Of a stretch of 64,000 bases of DNA, positions 45,391 through 57,204 are shown piece by piece; the stretch's first letter is position 1; each line of letters starts with the position of its first letter. The stretch is from positions 114,943,004 to 115,007,003 of the forward strand of contig CM071568.1 of NCBI GenBank assembly GCA_036426205.1, in the 5' to 3' direction. The DNA is from Ascaphus truei. Lineage: Eukaryota > Chordata > Amphibia > Anura > Ascaphidae. Below the pieces are notes generated by a model. The model worked only from the letters and a program-made list of their open reading frames with translations. It was not told the origin of the DNA and made no database searches. Position numbers and translations under genes: made by a program.

Positions 45391-45687
45391 TTGTTTATGG
45401 GTTGGTGGGAGTCGTTTCACATGTTTGGAGATATGAACCTCTATAGGCATCACATTATTTTTTATAAGAGGTTTTTTGATGATTTCATTTTTATTTGGGA
45501 TGGGGATGTTAGTACACTTTTATCTTTTATTGACACCCTTAACATTAATAATTTAAACTTCACTTATAATCATCACTGTGAACATATTCACTATTTAGAT
45601 TTAGTTTTACATGTTGATTTAAAGTTTAATATACACACAGATAAGTATCGTAAGCCTAATGCACAAAATACTTTTTTTACGTGCTGA
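45391..45687 (+). pseudogene. PLE-2 RT core fragment
   Basis: Reads LFMGWWESFHMFG (upstream part in a shifted frame), YKRFFDDFIFIWDGDVSTL and HIHYLDLVLHVDLKF. The catalytic motif is FFDD where PLE-1 has YIDD. The two aspartates are kept. A TGA ends the frame at 45685-45687. Confidence 0.7.
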
Positions 45688-45797
45688 AAGCTGCCATCCC
45701 AGGAATTTATTAAGAGGAATACCTAAGGGACAGTTCCTGAGATTGAAAAGGAACTGTTCGAACCAGGAAGATTTTGTTTTAGAGTCCTGCAAATTTT

Positions 45798-46573
45798 TTG
45801 GACAGATTCCTAACTAGGGGATATAAATGTGATGATCTTAAGCAAACATTTAAAGAAGTACACTGTATAGATAGATCAAACACATTGAGGAGAAAGAGGA
45901 AGGATCAACTTAGAGGGGATCTTCCACTGTTTATTACTCGCTTTAGTAAGCAATCAGAACAAATTAAGGCCATTGTGAGGAAACATTGGAGAATCCTACA
46001 GCTAGATCCAGCCATTAGTTCCCTTGTTAGTGAGGGTCCAAAATTTGTTTTACGCAAAGCTAAGACGTTAGCGAAACACTTATCTCCAAGTCTATTTCAA
46101 ATTTACAAACCTTTAATGAATAGACCTAAAGGTACATTTCGATGCAATCATTGCATTACTTGTTCATCAATGCAGGTATCTACCCGTTTTGCTTCCACAG
46201 TCACAGGTAAAAGTTATGGAATGTATTCATTTTTAAATTGCTAAACCAAGTTTGTTGTTTATCTTCTTACCAGTGGCTGTGGTAAGCAATATGTAGTACG
46301 GATGATACGCTTTCTAAAACAGCGGATTCAAGACATCATAGGTTGATCAAAAAAGGAGATCTGAATCATCCTGTATCAAAACATGCTGTAACCTGTCCTA
46401 TGGTTAAACCAGAATTGTTCTCCTTTAAGGGTATTGAACACAACCCTCCACACAATAGAGGTGGTGATCGTGTTAATAGACTTGATAGAAGGGTAATGCA
46501 TTGGATTTTTACTTTGCAAATTAGGATACCCCTGGGTCTCAACACAGATTGGGACATCGGTAATTTCTTGTAA
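45798..46573 (+). pseudogene. PLE-2 linker and endonuclease remnants
   Basis: The frame at 45798-46244 carries FITRFSKQSEQIKAIVRKHW, matching the linker of PLE-3 (FITQFNSSSNQIKKIVHKHW), and ends with a CNHCITC cysteine motif. The GIY-YIG core at 46245-46330 (VVYLLTSGCGKQYVVR) is readable only in shifted frames, and 46343-46573 has the region after it (NHPVSKHAVTCP and QIRIPLGLNTDWDI). Confidence 0.65.
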
Positions 46574-46580
46574 ATAATTT

Positions 46581-46700
46581 TTATGTTATTTACCCACTCC
46601 CCCTTCCCCTCTTACCCACCTCCCCCTCCCTACTCCACCTTTCCCCACTTCCCTACCCTGCAAGTGAAGAAACTCCTTTTGCTGTGGATTCCACTAAGGA
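46581..46700 (+). repeat. Polypyrimidine tract
   Basis: About 65 bp of CCCTCCCC/CCCACC pyrimidine-rich sequence (46586-46650) between PLE-2 and the Gypsy fragment. Its role is unknown. Confidence 0.5.
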
Positions 46701-47610
46701 GTAACAGGACTGTCATCTATTTATGAGTACTATTCCAGTCACCATCCTTAAGGATCATCGGAACCTAGAGTTTATCTGATCTGCCAAAAGATTGTCTGCC
46801 TCGCTAGCTCGGTGGGCTCTATTCTTTTCGCGATTTCAGTTCCTGATCTCGTACCACCCTGGTTCAAGAATGGGAAAGCAGATGCTCTGTCTAGATTGTC
46901 CTCTAGCCAATCTTCAGGCTTGGAATAGACCATCCTGCCCAGGAAGCATTTCCTCTGAGTCACTTTCTCCACAAATCTCCACTTACACATAAAGGGAGCC
47001 TACCCCCATGAGCATCCTCTATATAGACCCCCGTATATAATATGGTTCTCTAGGACAGCCTCTGAACTTTCCAAGATCACCTGTTTGTCCAGGAACGTTT
47101 TACAACTTATGCCCGACCCCAAACCTGCCATTCATCTCGGGGTGCATAAAACACAACAACTTTTGTCCCATTCATTTTGTTGGCCCAAACTTCCACATGT
47201 GAAAACTGTGCCAGAAAGAAGACCCCTCATGCATCCCCTGTAGGCTTGCTACAGCCGCTTCTTGTGCCTACACATTCATGGAGAATCTATATCCATGGAT
47301 TTCATTGTAAAGCTGCCCCCATCCAAGAGAAACAATACCATTCTGTGGTAGTGGATCAGCTCTGCCGAAAACCTGCCGAGAACCTCCCCATGGCTGATAT
47401 GATAGTCCAAGACATTTTTCGCCTTTACAGGGTAACATACAGTATGAGGTGATATCGGACTGAGGGGTGCAATTCACTTCCAAGTTCTTAAGGAGTTTTT
47501 TTTTTACCCTGGGTAAATCTCTCCTCTTTTTTTCACACCCAGTCAAATGGCTATATGGAGAGAACAAACCAAACACTGGAACAGTATTTGCAATGTTTTG
47601 AAAGCCATCT
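46700..47610 (+). pseudogene. Gypsy RNaseH-integrase fragment, third lineage
   Basis: Shifting frames read [32 protein letters not shown] with GKADALSRL (end of RNaseH), then HLGVHKTQQLLSHSFCWPK (integrase zinc region), SMDFIVKLPPSK with NNTIL (integrase core, first Asp) and HTQSNGYMERTNQTLEQYL (after the third catalytic position). It is the usual Gypsy order and differs from the Gmr1-like element downstream. The second Asp region (SDRGVQF-type) is present as a degraded RTEGCNS. LTRs were not found. Confidence 0.65.
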
Positions 47611-47624
47611 GCAGGAAGACAGCA

Positions 47625-48430
47625 GGAAGACAATTGGATGGCTATCACTACAGACTACAGCAGCTCCAGATGGGGTGCCCAATTAAAATGTGCGGTAGCA
47701 CAAGGAAATTGGCCCAAATCTGGCACTAATCAATCAGCAAATATGCTAGAACTGCGAGCGGTAAGAGAAACTTTGAGGTCTTTTGAAGCCAAAAGCATAA
47801 ATATCAGATCAGTCAATCTCAGTATAGTGGATTACATAGCCAAACAGGGAGGAACCAGGAGCTCAAAGTTGCCTGTCCTGTCAACATCGATAATGCTATG
47901 TGCAGACTGCCATTTAAACAACATCAAAGCAGTTAATATCCGCAATACTACAGCCGACTTCGTGATTCAAACATGTATCCATCCAGGAGAATAGGAACCG
48001 CATAACAGAATTTTCCAATGGCTAGTGAATCATTGGGGTCAACCTCAAATAGACCTCAATGGAACACTTCAGAACAGGAAAGTGGAGCAATTTTATTCAA
48101 GGTTTCGGAGCCAGCACACAATTCAAACAGATGCTTTCTGCTTCCCTTGGAAGTTCAGGTTGATTTACATTTTTCTCCTGATTCCAATTATTGCCAAAGT
48201 CTTACAAAAGATTAAAGCGGACAAAGCAGAGGTAATAGCCATGATTCTGTACTGGCCATGAAGAGTCTCGTTCTCTCACCTGATAAACATGTCGATAGAC
48301 CAACCATGGCATCTCCCAACAAACCCAGACATGCGGAATCAATGCCCAATCCTACATCCAGAACAAAAAATCTAGCTTAAGGGACTTTAGCAGCAGGCAT
48401 TGAAGGTAAAAGTTGTTCAGATAGAACAAG
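47625..48430 (+). pseudogene. DIRS-type RT/RNaseH fragment
   Basis: The frame at 47638-47994 has ITTDYSSSRWGAQL, SANMLELRAVRETL and DYIAKQGGTRSSKL, the DIRS RNaseH signature. After a stop, 48001-48261 reads FQWLVNHWGQPQIDLNGTLQNRK and KIKADKAEVIAMILYWP, the region that follows in DIRS elements, then SIDQPWHLPTNPD and a possible start of the tyrosine recombinase region. DIRS elements use a tyrosine recombinase in place of DDE integrase. It is joined directly to the Gypsy integrase remnant at about 47610-47630. Confidence 0.65.
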
Positions 48431-48559
48431 CCAGACATTCATGTCAGCTAAGAAGGGCTCAACCTCATCTGCATACTACTGCATTATGTCTGCTTTTCAG
48501 GATAGGTGTGAGAAGACAGGTCAAATTTTTTTTACCCTTCTGTGATACCAGTGATAGAG

Positions 48560-49240
48560 TCATCCAGTGACTACCCAGTAGTCAAGTAGATCCTACATTG
48601 CTACTATGACATCACAACAGAGACTTATCAGAACCAATTCAGGTCTCTGTTGTGGGGTAGCCAAAACACACACATTTAATCTGTCCTGGCTGGCCCACAA
48701 CATTAAACACTGGGTGGATGGATGTGAGGCTGCATCCTTCAAGGAGCTCATTGATTTCATTGATAAGGAGCAATACCTGCTCTGATGTCTTCTGGAGGTG
48801 CAAGAGTGGGTCATAGACCAAAAGCCGGTCACTGCTACAAGAGCAGCCGAGATTGAGGGCAGCTTCCTGGCTGCATGACCACATATCTACAGATGACCCC
48901 AGATGAGTGCCCCAAGCCCTGAAATGTGAGTGTCCTGCCCAGTAGAAGACCCAAGGTTGGATTCTTCCACCTGGAGAAGCACTCCCTCATCCCAAGTTTC
49001 CTGTCACTGACCCACAGAGTTTGCCCATGAATGAAATGTTTTCTGTGCGGTCGGCTGGGTCATATGCAGGCTGATTGCTCAAATGCTGTCTGGGAAGTAA
49101 ACACCAAACTGGGGTCCACGTGCCCCAGCACCACATCCGATCGCCTACATGAGACTGGCTCCAACCATGGATCAGCAGCAGATAATTCAGCAGGTCCAGT
49201 AGGTGATCAGCACCCCAGATACCAAAATACCAATGGTTGA
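48560..49240 (+). pseudogene. Gmr1-like Gypsy gag with SCAN-like region and zinc knuckle
   Basis: Near 48595-48660 the reading YYDITTETYQNQFRSLLWGS and then ELIDFIDKEQYLL (48750) with EVQEWVIDQKPVTATRAAE (48795-48850) resembles the capsid part of Gypsy gag from which the SCAN domain was derived. The frame at 49031 has CFLCGRLGHMQADC, a perfect CX2CX4HX4C knuckle. Stops and shifts break the reading. Confidence 0.55.
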
Positions 49241-49589
49241 CACGATCCAACGGGGCACTATGTTGTCACAATTGGGCTTGAGCCCCACAATATGAGACAG
49301 ATGCATCTGCATCCACTGACCATTTGTGCCAAGATGCTGGAATAGCCTGAACCCATTGCTCCCAGAACCTTGGAGTCTACATGTCTAGATGTCCCAAGTC
49401 CCAGTGGAGAACAGGGAGGAAAGCCTGTGAAAACCTGATGTGACTGACCACATCACTCTGACTATGTGTCAAAGGATGAGTGTCTGGAGCTGAGCCGCAT
49501 GTTCTGAGTAGCCTTGCAGTTGGATCCAAGCTTAGAGGACATGGTCTGAGTGGCTCCTATGTCATTGTGTGCTCTTGTAAAGGGAACAA

Positions 49590-50430
49590 ACCCCTGAGGC
49601 TCTGGACAAACCTTGGACCACGACAAGATTGCTGGTCATACCTGAGGCATATTGGGCTCAGCTTTTATGTTTAGCCCATGAGATACCGCTAGCTGGCCAT
49701 CAGGGGGGTCACCCAAAGAAAAAGCCATCTGACCTAGAGCTTTTACTGACCAGGGGTGTCACATTTGGTGGCAACATTCTGCCATGCCTGTGATGATTGC
49801 CAGCGAGTAGACAGACACAAAGATTGGGCAAAGGCCCTCCTGAGACCACTACTGGTGATCGGGAAACCCTTCCAGCTTGTAGCAGGGGATATAGTGGGAT
49901 CCCTGATGATCTCAAGTCAGTCAGGTAAAAGGTAAATCCTGACTGTGGTGGACTTTGCCACAAAGTACCCTGAGGCGGTCGCACTCTCCTCCATAGAGAC
50001 CCGGAAGATAGTGGAGGCGCTCATCAAGGTGTACACTAGGGTAGAGTTTTCCCAGCGAGATCCTAACCAATCAGGAAGCCCAGTTCATGTCTGAAGTACT
50101 CCAGTGTCTCTTGGATACATGTGGGGTTAAGCAACTCTGCACGGCCCATACCATCCCCAAACAAATGGACTGTGTAAGCAGGTCAAAGGTGCACCTGAAA
50201 CAGATGTTGCGGGCATTTGTGCAATCAGAAGGAAGGGACTGGGAAGCTCATTTTCAGAACCCCCTGTTTGCCTACAAGAGGTTCTGCTGGAGGCTACTGG
50301 CTTCACGCCCTTCAAGCTTCTATATGGGTACCAGGTGCATGGACCTCTTCACCTGTCCCATGAGGGATGGGAGGGGGAGACTGCCACAACTGATACCTCC
50401 ATTTGGGACAGGCCAACCTCAATGCAGCTT
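49590..50430 (+). pseudogene. Gmr1-like integrase
   Basis: The reading starts with the zinc-binding region (LCLAHEIPLAGHQGG, later CHACDDCQRVDRHKD), then the core ILTVVDFATKYPEAVALSSI and the segment FMSEVLQCLLDTCGVKQLCTAH at 50087 on. The C-terminal signature (FKLLYGYQVHGPLHL) is at about 50300-50350. The first Asp of the core (AGDIVG, TVVDF) is visible; the Asp before the FMSEVL stretch reads TNQEAQF, so that residue is lost. Several frameshifts are present. The region 49241-49590 before it is probably remnants of the protease region and linker. Confidence 0.65.
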
Positions 50431-50708
50431 AGACCAGGTAGAAGAGCTGGTGCAGGAGAAGTCTGTGTTCATCACCCTTAGTGGCCTCTACAGGTTTTCT
50501 CTGCCATTCGGGATTAAGAACGCTCCAGCTATGTTACAGCATCTGGTCAATCGTTTGCTGGAAGGGATGCAGGGTATGCCTGGGCCTGCTTACCTAGATG
50601 ACCTAGCTTTCTATAGTAGCACCTGGGAGGACCATCTTAGGCTAGAACAAATCCAGGAGGCCAACTTAACCCTGAAGACCACCGAGTGTCATCTTGAGGG
50701 GGGAGGTG
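50431..50708 (+). pseudogene. Gmr1-like RT fragment placed after integrase
   Basis: In the frame that ends at 50740: QVEELVQEKSVFITLSGLYR, FSLPFGIKNAPAMLQHLVNRL, AYLDDLAFYSSTWEDHL, LTLKTTECHL. The catalytic YLDD is intact. The N-terminal RT and RNaseH are missing. The fragment is followed by a purine tract (GAGGGGGGAGGTG, 50696-50708) just before a likely LTR start. Integrase lies upstream of RT, as in Gmr1-type elements. Confidence 0.65.
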
Positions 50709-50990
50709 TGTTGGTAGGGGAAACATGGCATGCATATTAAAGGTTAAGCCAGCTGTTTTCCCCTACCTATTAAGATGGTGACGTATGTTATAGGTTAAAT
50801 CTAGGTCTCCGGTGTAACTTCACTTACCTTGGCTCAGACGGAATCTGGCGACGTGCTGCTATGGCAATGGGGTGTCAAAAGATGCCACGGGGTCACGTGA
50901 CGCCACGTTGCCATGCAAATATTGCTTAATATCTGGTATCGTATATAAGCAATGTATGCCCTTTTATAACTCACTGTATTTTAGAGCACA
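50709..50990 (+). repeat. Candidate 3' LTR of the Gmr1-like element
   Basis: It starts TGTTGGTAGGGG right after the purine tract. A TATATAA box lies at 50942-50948. The 5' LTR was not found, so identity and right end are inferred from position only. Confidence 0.4.
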
Positions 50991-53900
50991 AATGTTTGTT
51001 TTGTATCCTGCTTTTATTTTTACTATGCCAAATACATTCTGAAATGTTTTATTTACAAAGATTATATCTTTACTCCGGTAGTAGTGCCCCATTAAGGGAT
51101 TTCTTCTCTAAGTACACACATGTACTTTTTTTTACTGTGACATTAACTTCTGCGCTTAAAAATCTGCGCCAGATGTAAGAAACAAGAGCACAAGTTTGTG
51201 CTGGTGAATATAACACCATTGTGGTGTAAAAATTGGTACAGTGCGTTTCTGTGCATTGACACATAGGCCTAGATTGATTTAGTGCTGAAGTTAGCCGTGG
51301 ATTCCAATGTACTTTGTAAAGGCAACAAAAAAAAGCTGCATCTCTGTCAGACGTTTTCTATTTTCACTTTTCCTTAATGACAAAAATCTATGTCAAATTA
51401 AAGAAACGTTGTTAAAATATTCTGTACATTTCAGGTGGCTTTAAGCAGAAGACAATAGAAAGGGAGATACTGTTTCTTTGCTATAATGCACTGTGTTTCA
51501 ACTGATCACCCTTTGGATTTAGAAGGAAAGGTGTATTTGTGGATTTCATTGAAAAGTAGCAAACATGTAGCCTGGAGAAGATTAACTCTATTGATACTCC
51601 AGCAATTTAATTGTTAGCTTGAAGGCTTGACTGAGCCAGAGACAATATGGGGAAAAGAACTTTAATTCAAATGAGAGATACATCATTTTATAAATGTGTA
51701 CTTTTGTATGGATTGAAAAATAGGTTTGCAGTTATATTCCTTTCTAGTGTGTTAAGGCAAAGAAGTATAGGCTGCTGTGGTGGAGTACAATCACGGTCAG
51801 TTCAAATAAATACACATAACAGCATTAAAGTTATAAGTGCTAATTTATGCCACTGAGCTAAAAAAAAATCCTTCTGCATTAGAGGGATAGAGACGAACAG
51901 TGCTTTGTAGTGTCAGTGAGCAGTTCAGAAAGCTGACATAGCCTCTCCAGTTTATGGGGAAATTGACATAATTTTGCAAAAAGAAAGCTAAATCATTTGT
52001 AAACTGGATTTTGCATAATGGGATTAATTTGGTTGGCTGTCGCTTCTCCTCTTCTACTGAATGCAAAACATCATTCGTGTCTTATTCAGTGTAATAAAGG
52101 ATGTTTTTTTTCTCTTTCATTTGTCTACTGTTTATTCATTTGAATATGTGCAATATATTTTAGGCATTTGTCAGGTGAGATTGTGGTTACATTTTTAGTG
52201 AAAATTCTAAGTAAATGATTGTGAATGAAAAAGAGCAGTAATGCAGATGTATAACTTCTGGTATGCTGTGGCCCATGGCTTCTCCAATGGTGGCATTAGA
52301 AGTGCATACTTTAACAGTGGACTGCAGTGTGTTTCTCACCACTTGGTATTCAAATGTCATATTAGTGTCTCACTGAGCATCGAGGTAAGTATATAACCCA
52401 TATTGTTGCCTCTTTTATATATAAACAATAAGGATTTAGAACCAATTTTGTATCTGTTTTAATAGCTGTATCAAACGTCAACTTTTAAAACCATTTGTTT
52501 CATTTTATTTGATTCAGTCATAAAAGCAGATATAAAGTTTACTGTATCAGTTTTGTCTGTTTCGTCCACTATCTTCTTAAAGCAGCAAAACATGTGAAAT
52601 CTTATATGTTTAAAAAAAAATCAGTTCTGTAGCATTCGATAATAGGGATTTGTTTTTTTTGTTGTTGTTTTTAATTCAACTCTTAATACCCATGTTTAGT
52701 GAGTTTTAAAGCATCCTCTGATTTCTACTGCAGGTTTTGGCCACCTCCCAGCAGTGCAAAATATTTGTAATTGAAAGTTCAATCGAATTCTAGGGCTCAC
52801 ATCGAGAAACCGCCCTGCGCCACCGGAACATGTCGGTCCATTTGTCAAGGATCCAATAAAGCCTTTTTTGTATTCAAGTCACCCTCCTCCTTCATTTTGG
52901 TGCTGAGTCGCAGTCTCTTCATTTTTGTTCAACATATTTGTAACACTTTCCTGTTTGTGATCATTTGTTTCCAATGTTTCCAGAGGTTTGAGCTGTAAAC
53001 TGTAACACTAGATAATGTTACCCTAGTATTATAAGGATACATTGTAGCTGTTGAGTTACAGATTTATAACAGGAGCACCAAACGATTTCCACCTTAGGTA
53101 AGAATGTAGAATTATACATTGTCACCTGGTTTACTTATAACAAAATAAGAAAGAAAGAAAGAAAAAAAAAAGTTGGAAAGTTGTATTGCTGCTTTAACTG
53201 GCTTTTAAATTGTAATAGAGAATAATTTGCCAAAGATCTTAAAGCTTCACTTTCTTGTTTTGTTATATATTACATTTTAAAGGAATTTCTCTTATCTTTT
53301 GTAGAACTTCTCTATCTCAGAAAGCGTTGGTCTTAGTGAGTGATACAGCAAGTGCCTGACTTAACTCCACTGTCTGATATACCTGAAAATGATCCCAGAA
53401 AGAAGTCTTTACTCACTGAGCCACTCATTCCTATGCATTTTCACATGTTGAATTGGTGAAAGAGGATATTTCCATGTGTTATGTTATAGATAATAAACAA
53501 AGAATAACGAAGAAAATAAGTGTGCTGATGCACACGGTGTGGAGCAAAAAATGCACGTAATTGTTTTGTAATACACAGTATGGCTATTTCTGGGGGGAAG
53601 TTCCAACACTTTTTTATTTGATTATTTCCAGTGCCTTTTTGGGGGGGGATAAACATGAAACCCCACGTAGCGATTGTGACATTTTTAGGAATAGGCCAGA
53701 AAATGACCACATTTCTTTGTTTAAACCTGAATTATTTATTGTTGTTTAGAATATTCTTCGCTTTGGATTCCAGCACTCTTTTTCCCTATAAAAAGACATC
53801 TGAGTTTGTGTAACACGTTTTCTTTTCCATTGAAAGGCTCTTTTCTTTACAGAAAAACTGATACATCGGAAAAAAAATAATCTTCTAGAACAGTTTTTGG

Positions 53901-56900
53901 ATTTTGAAACCAAACACAAGTGTGTAAATGTAGATATTTCCTCTAATTCCGCTTGTGCTGCGTTCACAACAGGCAATACTTTTTCGCTGGCTTCATTTAT
54001 TGTGTAATACTTCTTCTAGAATTTCTCAGTTTGTGGAGTAGTTAATTCCTAGGTTAACAATTACACAGCACTAATTGTCCTGTGTCAGTCTTGGTGAGAA
54101 GCTAAACCAATATATTACAAGGCAAGAGCTCAGACAAAATATGCCTAAGACAAAATATGTCTAATTAAATTGATTAAAAAAATGACAAGAAATAATGAAA
54201 ACAATATGCATCCATTGTGATTTTTCATTCTCATAACAGTTGCTCCTGTGAACACCTCTAATTAAAGCTTTCATCTCACCTCAGTAACTTGGGTGGAAAA
54301 ATCAGATGATAAGTGACACAGTTTCCATTTATTGACAATTCACCTGCTGCTCTGCCACAGCTAAAACGAGCTCAGAAACCATAACTCTACTTGCTATGAT
54401 TGCTTGAAAAGAACGTTCCAAACAAATTAGATCCACAATGTAGGTATCGGAGCAGGGGCTCTCGCCCCTCTTGTGAAGCTGGCATTTTGTTATCCTTTAA
54501 CGCCTCTCAAGTGCTTGTATGAAATCACTCAGCCAAGTATTAGATCTCTGCATCATGTTCAGTCATTGTCAAAGGTGATGTGTGGATTCTCAATCATTAC
54601 TTTAAAAAACTGGGGATGAAAAAGAATGCTGTGAGGACATGATGAAGAATCCAGTAACAAAGAAGTAACTGCACATTGCAGGATAAAAAAACATAGTAGC
54701 AATGTAACTGGTGCAGTGGAAGTGATGTAAGATACCATAGCAAACCCCATGTAACAATGTATACTAAACTAAAAAAAAATAACACTGCCATCAACTTTCC
54801 TCGGTTAAGAAAGCTCTGATGTGTGTTATTCCTTGAAGTGAAGTTACATTCTCAGGTTTGGTACCCTTTTCTAAGGCCCATTTGTCAAACGTTTCTTGGT
54901 ACAAAAACTGTACCAGGTGTTTCAGGGAAAGAGCACCTGTTGCTGGACTTTCTTTTCTTCAACACATTTCCTAATGTTTTTCTTTACAAAATCTACTGCT
55001 ATTGTTTGCACTCTATTTGTATCAGCTCATGTTTGCTTACCCCAGTATCCTTATCTTTGGGTATTGTGTGGCTATTAAGTCAACTTTTTAACTGATTATG
55101 GTTGTGAAACAACTGAACGGATTTATATATGGGAAATCCTTTGTTAAACATAATGTAGGTAGCTTTACTGCACACTGTAAGCCTAATCATTTCAGTAGGC
55201 TTATGGTATTTTAAACAGTTGTCACCTTTTGGAGACTCGACACAATTGTGAAAGCTCCACTGACTAGTGACATTAGTTATCAAAAGCATGCAAAATCTTT
55301 AACGCCAACTATTATAAATTCAGACTTACAGACAAAGTTTCACTAGGTGCTCCCAGTGATGTTAAATGGATATTTATTTAACATAGTTATCTTGCTGTCT
55401 CCGTTTAAGGCAGAAGGAATTGTTTTCAGTGTGTGAGTCTTTTATTTGTAATTTGTCCCACCCAAGAGACTTGCATTTTCCATCATCCTAACAGTGTATG
55501 CAGAGCTGTACATAGACGTTTGCCGACCCAATGAGTCCCTGCCCTGTAGAGCTCCTCTTACAATCTAAGTTTGGTGCCTGAGGCACAGGGAGATAAAGTG
55601 ACTTACTCAAGTCACAAGAAGTTGACACCAGAATTTGAACCAAGCTCCCCGAGTCACTCATTTCTTCCTGTATTGAGCATTAAAACTAGAACTACCTCAT
55701 GTCTTTACAGCCGAATTACAGTTGAACAGCTCACAGGTCTGTACAGATGTAATCACTTTACCCAAAAGTTTAGTAGAGGAATCCTAGAAGTATATCAATA
55801 ATGCACGATGTTTAACACCACTGAAAGAACATGAAGTATACTCATTTTGCACGCCTAGATCTATTTAAAGGATAACAAGCTCCAGCTTTTTATATTGTCC
55901 TTCAATCCTTAATAGATACATTGAATAACTGATTCACTTCAGCACACAGACAACCGTAAGAGAGCGCTGATCTGACAATGTTGTGGATAGAATTAGCAGG
56001 ACGCAGGTGGCATAATCCACCTGTTTTGTGCTGGAAAGAGAACTCTTTTTCTCATATTCACCTGATTCCAATTATCGTGACTGCAGCCTGTTCAAAAATT
56101 AGTGCTGATTAAGGCTCTGTGTTGAATTGCATTAAACCATTGAGTACTTTAAAATCCACCTCAACTCATTTATTGTGAATTGTGGACATTTAAAGCTGGT
56201 GTAAAGATGGTGAAATATTAAAATAAACAAAACACCAAATGAAAGAATCCATGTCATAAGAAAAATGTCACCCTCAGCTTAGTGAAGATAAGTATAAAAG
56301 TTGCAAAGCAAACAATAAATATCCTGCAAATTTGGCTATGCATTTACACGCTCATTCTCACTCTTTAGCACATTGAACATCTTTGATAAATAGATGCTGT
56401 GTACCCTGGAGAGTTCTTGCAGTGTTTCTGAATATGTATTTGCAGTAAATAGTAGAGAGGGGGAAAATAATCTGCATCTTAGCCAGAGCAGCTGGAGATC
56501 ACCAGTTGGACCGCCTTTCTCTCCTGCCATCACAATGATGGATTGGGAAACTTTAGAATAGTTTCCTGCAGGATTTGTTTCATATTTTATTTTTAGACGA
56601 AAGGGGACGGTTAATTTAAAAAAGCATGTCCCACTCTTTGGAAGATTCTGTGACAGCACGAAAAGAGGACATTTGTTCCAATTTGTGTTCTTTTCTCAAG
56701 TTTACCACATTGTTAGATTTTCACAAAAATTCTTTGTGCCAACAACGTTTTGCAGAACATTTATTGATCATTTGTATTTGTTTGGAAGTAAAACACAATT
56801 TATTGAAAGCAATAGGAGTTTTATATTTGATAAACCTTTTGCAATTATTTTGCGTTGTTTATTCCCCAGTAAAATATCAAATTGGAAATAAAATGGCAGA

Positions 56901-57098
56901 CAAATTAGGTTATTCCTTACACTGCATTAGTGCTAATTAGTGCAGTGTCGAATGGAAAATCCAGACTTCAATGAGGGTTTCAATATGATTGTGCCCCGAT
57001 TGGCACTATTGCAGTTTAATGAATAACCCCCCAAATTTGCATAAAAACACATGATCAATGCTTCTGTCACAAATGGGACTGTCATCAGATTTACAGGT
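50991..57098. other. AT-rich region, mostly without recognised elements
   Basis: Six kilobases with very few transposon signatures, in contrast to the rest of the window. No exon could be supported. Complex AT-rich blocks with TAATTA-type motifs (54100-54380, 56050-56200) could be conserved noncoding DNA. AATAAA at 52856-52861 in a locally different sequence (52790-52930) might be a processed fragment. One SINE-like piece lies at 55480-55690. Confidence 0.35.
55480..55690 (+). repeat. Old MIR/L2-type SINE fragment
   Basis: It reads ATGAGTCCCTGCCCTGTAGA, CTTACAATCTAAGTTTGG, GGCACAGGGAGATAAAGTGA then TCAAGTCACAAGAAGTTGAC and TTTGAACC. The GTGACTTGCTCAAGGTCAC-like core and TTTGAACC are hallmarks of old MIR/L2-related vertebrate SINEs. 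No tail is preserved. Confidence 0.6.
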
Positions 57099-57204
57099 TA
57101 ATGAATACAAGAGATATAGAGAGGAACCTCGCTCTAACCCCTGGTTGGTAAAAGCGTGCTGCCTAGGGAAATAGACAATATACCAGAAAAGTGTACCAGA
57201 GAAG

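Larger units (their letters stand above)
43990..46580 (+). mobile_element. Penelope-like element PLE-2
   Basis: All PLE parts can be followed on the + strand in shifting frames: N-terminal region (about 44017-44470), the SKGHF-type stretch FVKGHFITTFEKLVERDL (44560), SLIIKGADKGG (44733), RT core (45391 on), the linker and a C-terminal part at 46343. Frameshifts and stops are numerous. The RT subfamily differs from PLE-1 (the opening reads KGADKGG and not KPSDKGG), so at least two PLE lineages are present. Confidence 0.7.

Noticed and set aside
50431..50740. Simple misassembly as the cause of integrase before RT
   Set aside because: The purine tract and LTR-like start follow the RT at once, and the gag is SCAN-like, which together suit a Gmr1-type order; still only a search could settle it.
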